Assembly: GCF_000144605.1 (NCBI RefSeq)
Contig: NC_014375.1
Span: forward strand, 2,881,501-2,945,500
Length of the DNA: 64,000 nucleotides
DNA from: Brevundimonas subvibrioides ATCC 15264
GTDB taxonomy: Bacteria > Pseudomonadota > Alphaproteobacteria > Caulobacterales > Caulobacteraceae
Direction: 5' to 3'
Position numbers and translations under genes: made by a program. The notes beneath the pieces were generated by a model. The model had not been told where the DNA came from. It was given only the letters and a program-made list of their open reading frames with translations, and did no database searches. Each line of letters begins with the position of its first letter. The stretch's first letter is position 1. Positions 61,308 through 64,000 of this stretch are shown here, piece by piece.

Positions 61308-63371
61308 ATGCGTATTCCGCTACTTATCCTGGCCGTGATCGCCCTGTGCACGCCCGCAGCCGCCCAGACCGCAGCGCCCGCGGCGGTCGGGGTTTCCTCG
61401 CCGGACGGGACCCTGTCGGTCCGGGTCACGACCGACGGCGACGGCCGCGCGAGCTATGCGGTCTCGCGGTCCGGACAGCCGGTCATCGCGCCCTCGCGGC
61501 TGGGTTTCATCCTGACCGATGCCCCCAAGCTGGAGCGCAATCTGGTCGTGACGGCCGAGGCGGCGACCGACCATGACGACACCTGGGAGCAGCCCTGGGG
61601 CGAGCGCCGGTTCGTCCGGAACCGCTATCGCGAACTCCGGGTCCATCTGCGCGAGCGGACCGCGCTTGCGCGCAGTTTCGACGTCGTCTTCCGCGTCTAT
61701 GACGACGGCCTGGGCTTTCGCTACGAATTTCCCGAGCAGGCGGCCCTGCCGGTCCTGAACATCGGCTCCGAACTGACCGAGTTCAACATCGCCGAGGACG
61801 GCCAGGCCTGGTGGATCCCCTCGCACGAGTGGAACCGCGAGGAATACCTCTATCACCGCACATCGATCGGTGAGGCGTCCGGCACCCAGACGCCCCTGAC
61901 GATGAAGCTCGACTCGGGCCTGCACATCTCGATCCACGAGGCGGCGCTGGTGGACTACGCGGGCATGAACCTGCGTCGGGCCGAGGGCCGACGCTTCGTC
62001 GCCGACCTGACGCCGGGCTTCACCAATGCGGCCGTGGCGCGGACGGCCCCCTTCCCCACCCCGTGGCGCACGATCCAGATTTCGGACACGGCTGGCGGCC
62101 TTGTCGAATCCAGCCTGATCCTGAACCTGAACGAGCCCAATGCGATCGGCGACGTCAGCTGGTTCAAGCCCATGAAATACATCGGCATCTGGTGGGAAAT
62201 GCACCTCGACACGGCGACCTGGGCGTCCGGTCCGCGGCACGGCGCAACCACAGCGAACACGCGCCGCTACATCGACTTCGCCGCAGAGAACGGTTTCGGT
62301 GGCGTCCTGGTCGAGGGCTGGAACATCGGCTGGGACGGCGACTGGTTCGGCAATGGATCGGACTACTCCTTCACCCAGCCCTATCCCGACTTCGATCTGG
62401 AGGGCCTGGCCGCCTATGGCCGCGAGCGGGGAGTCCAATTGATCGGTCACCACGAGACCGGCGGCAACGCCTTCCACTATGAGCAACAGATGGAGGCCGC
62501 TTTCGCCCTGGACCAGCGCCTGGGCATCACCACGGTCAAGACGGGCTATGTGGCCGATGCGGGCGGGGCCCAGGTCCGGGGACCGGACGGACGGGCGACC
62601 TTCGCCTGGCACGAGAGTCAGGCCATGGCTCGTCACCACCTTGCCGTGGTGGAAGCGGCTGCCGCCCACCAGGTGGCGATCAACGCACACGAGCCGATCA
62701 AGGACACGGGTCTGCGCCGGACTTATCCCAACTGGGTCAGCCGCGAAGGCGCCCGCGGCATGGAGTTCAATGCCTGGGGCCAGCCCGGCAATCCGCCGGA
62801 GCATGAGGTCAACCTGGTCTTCACCCGCCTGCTGGCCGGGCCGATGGATTTCACACCCGGCATCTTCGTCATGGCGACGAGAAGCCCGGACGGGGTCGCC
62901 ACGACCTGGGCCAAGCAACTGGCGCTGTATGTCACCCTCTACAGCCCCATCCAGATGGCGGCCGACCTGCCGGAGACCTATGAAGCCAATCCCGGTCCCT
63001 TCCAGTTCATCAAGGACGTCGCGGTCGACTGGGACGAGACCCGCGTCCTGAACGGCGAAGTCGGCGACTATGTCACCATCGTCCGCAAGGAACGCGGCGG
63101 GCGGGAATGGTTCCTGGGCTCGATCACCGACGAGAACCCCCGTGTCCTGACCGCCGCCCTGACCTTCCTGGAGCCCGGCGTGCGCTATCGCGCCGAGATC
63201 TACCGCGACGGCCCGAGCGCCTCCTGGCGGGACGGCGACGGCATGAGCCGGACCGATATCGTCATCGAGCAGCAGGACGTGACTGCGGCCGATACGCTGA
63301 CGCTGCGCCTCGCGCCCGGCGGCGGCCAGGCCATCCGCTTCGTGCCGCTCGGTCGAGGCGCGCGCCGATGA
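61308..63371 (+). CDS. Alpha-glucosidase, GH97 (SusB-like)
   Basis: The 687-residue enzyme has a signal peptide (MRIPLLILAVIALCTPAAAQ), an N-terminal beta-supersandwich, a TIM barrel and a C-terminal beta domain. Motifs equivalent to the SusB catalytic and calcium-binding glutamates are present: HHETGG, INAHEP and GARGMEF. This indicates the inverting alpha-glucosidase subgroup, not the retaining alpha-galactosidase one. It should release glucose from maltodextrins in the periplasm. GGAG at 61296 supports the ATG at 61308 over the GTG at 61299. It overlaps the transporter gene (ATGA). Confidence 0.94.
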   Translation: MRIPLLILAVIALCTPAAAQTAAPAAVGVSSPDGTLSVRVTTDGDGRASYAVSRSGQPVIAPSRLGFILTDAPKLERNLVVTAEAATDHDDTWEQPWGERRFVRNRYRELRVHLRERTALARSFDVVFRVYDDGLGFRYEFPEQAALPVLNIGSELTEFNIAEDGQAWWIPSHEWNREEYLYHRTSIGEASGTQTPLTMKLDSGLHISIHEAALVDYAGMNLRRAEGRRFVADLTPGFTNAAVARTAPFPTPWRTIQISDTAGGLVESSLILNLNEPNAIGDVSWFKPMKYIGIWWEMHLDTATWASGPRHGATTANTRRYIDFAAENGFGGVLVEGWNIGWDGDWFGNGSDYSFTQPYPDFDLEGLAAYGRERGVQLIGHHETGGNAFHYEQQMEAAFALDQRLGITTVKTGYVADAGGAQVRGPDGRATFAWHESQAMARHHLAVVEAAAAHQVAINAHEPIKDTGLRRTYPNWVSREGARGMEFNAWGQPGNPPEHEVNLVFTRLLAGPMDFTPGIFVMATRSPDGVATTWAKQLALYVTLYSPIQMAADLPETYEANPGPFQFIKDVAVDWDETRVLNGEVGDYVTIVRKERGGREWFLGSITDENPRVLTAALTFLEPGVRYRAEIYRDGPSASWRDGDGMSRTDIVIEQQDVTAADTLTLRLAPGGGQAIRFVPLGRGARR

Positions 63372-64000
63372 TCGCCATTCCAGGGATCCTGACCATCCGG
63401 CCAAGGCTGAACGCCCTGGCCATCATGAACATGTGCGTCGGTTTCTTCGGCATCCAGATCGGCTTCGGACTTCAGAATGCCAATACGAGCCGCATCTTCC
63501 AGACCCTAGGGGCCGAGGTCGACTCCCTCGCCATCCTGTGGATCGCCGCCCCCCTGACCGGCCTGCTGGTCCAGCCGATCATCGGCCACTTCAGCGACAA
63601 GACCTGGAGCCCGCTGGGTCGACGGCGACCCTATTTCCTGGTCGGGGCGGTTCTGACGTCGCTGGCACTCGTGGCCATGCCGAACAGCCCGAGCCTGTGG
63701 TTCGCGGCGGCGACGCTGTGGATCATGGACGCCTCGATCAACATCACGATGGAGCCGTTCCGCGCCTTCGTCGGCGACCTGCTCCCTGACGAGCAGCGCA
63801 CCGCCGGCTATGCGATGCAGAGCTTCTTCATCGGCACCGGCGCCGTGTTCGCGTCCTGCCTGCCGTGGATCCTGTCGAACCTCGGGGTCGAATCCACCGC
63901 GCCCGCGGGCGTCACGCCCGACAGCGTCCGGCTGGCCTACTACATCGGGGCCGGGTGCCTGCTGACGGCGGTGCTCTGGACGGTGTTCTCGACGCGGGAA
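63368..64000 (+). CDS. MFS sugar transporter (MalY/SLC45-like), 3' partial
   Basis: The 211 visible residues start at an ATG that overlaps the GH97 stop. Helices with NMCVGFFGIQIGFGLQNANTSRIFQTLG, a GHFSDKTWSPLGRRRPY loop and DASINITMEPFRAFVGDLLPDEQRT are typical of the SLC45-like sugar transporters that carry maltose or maltodextrins in Caulobacter and Xanthomonas. The gene continues beyond the window end, so its length and C terminus are unknown. It would bring maltose across the inner membrane for the cytoplasmic GH13 enzyme. Confidence 0.88.
   Translation, partial: MIAIPGILTIRPRLNALAIMNMCVGFFGIQIGFGLQNANTSRIFQTLGAEVDSLAILWIAAPLTGLLVQPIIGHFSDKTWSPLGRRRPYFLVGAVLTSLALVAMPNSPSLWFAAATLWIMDASINITMEPFRAFVGDLLPDEQRTAGYAMQSFFIGTGAVFASCLPWILSNLGVESTAPAGVTPDSVRLAYYIGAGCLLTAVLWTVFSTRE

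Noticed and set aside
61320..63404. 694-residue open frame opposite GH97
   Set aside because: No recognisable motif; GH97 catalytic motifs and signal peptide are all on the plus strand.
1..64000. CRISPR arrays, tRNA, rRNA, transposases or prophage genes
   Set aside because: I saw no regularly spaced repeats, no RNA-gene cores and no transposase or phage protein motifs.

Overview
This 64 kb, very GC-rich window is most likely a chromosomal segment of a Caulobacteraceae-type alphaproteobacterium (Brevundimonas or Caulobacter-like). The reasons are its long TonB-dependent receptors with a VDEIVVTG TonB box, its tryptophan-halogenase-like protein beside sugar receptors, its maltose locus arranged much like that of Caulobacter, and its TTG/GTG starts in NTGA stop-start overlaps. 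The placement is inference from gene content. I see no rRNA, tRNA, CRISPR, insertion sequence or phage gene.

Region 1 (1-18381) is a pectin locus for rhamnogalacturonan-I. A plus-strand operon encodes a PL11 rhamnogalacturonan lyase (5' end outside the window), a CE12 acetylesterase, two GH43-like beta-propeller enzymes, a DUF6250-like lipoprotein and an atypical GH28. A divergent pair of operons follows. The leftward one carries an IclR regulator, L-rhamnose dehydrogenase and rhamnose mutarotase; the rightward one carries rhamnonate dehydratase, diketo-acid hydrolase, a second dehydrogenase and lactonase. Together they form the non-phosphorylated LRA1/2/3/5/6 route, which ends in pyruvate and L-lactate. 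A minus-strand set (lldD, GH105, GPH transporter, PL22) consumes the lactate and the unsaturated uronides. Four promoter regions share a TYTCA-N5-TGRNA-like element that may be the IclR operator.

Region 2 (18973-28221) is an acetate module: an MHS-type MFS transporter, a CrbS-like transporter-histidine kinase, its CrbR-like response regulator, a DcaP-like porin and acetyl-CoA synthetase. A perfect inverted repeat lies between crbR and the porin gene.

Region 3 (28285-36284) holds an RNase T/DnaQ-like exonuclease translationally coupled to a 48-residue basic protein. Divergent from these is a tightly overlapped seven-gene cassette: GT4, GT2, a MurG-like GT-B, an acyl-CoA-dehydrogenase-fold flavoprotein, a PIG-L deacetylase, a NodS-like methyltransferase and another GT2. 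It looks like a small-glycan or aminosugar-modification pathway of unknown product, and is my best candidate for an undescribed system. A SpoIIAA-like protein follows.

Region 4 (36294-49422) is an alginate locus: a PHB-depolymerase-family esterase, a GDSL esterase, an SDR (likely DEH reductase), an MFS hexuronate transporter, PL17 and PL6 alginate lyases, a TonB-dependent receptor and a divergent FadR-type regulator.

Region 5 (49438-64000) has a CPA2 antiporter and then a maltodextrin/starch locus: a cupin-like (JmjC) protein, a tryptophan-halogenase-like flavoprotein, a TonB-dependent receptor, a secreted GH13 amylase, a cytoplasmic GH13 glucosidase, a LacI regulator, a GH97 alpha-glucosidase and an MFS sugar transporter cut by the window end. 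Three palindromes of GCAAA-N-TTTGC type mark likely LacI operators.
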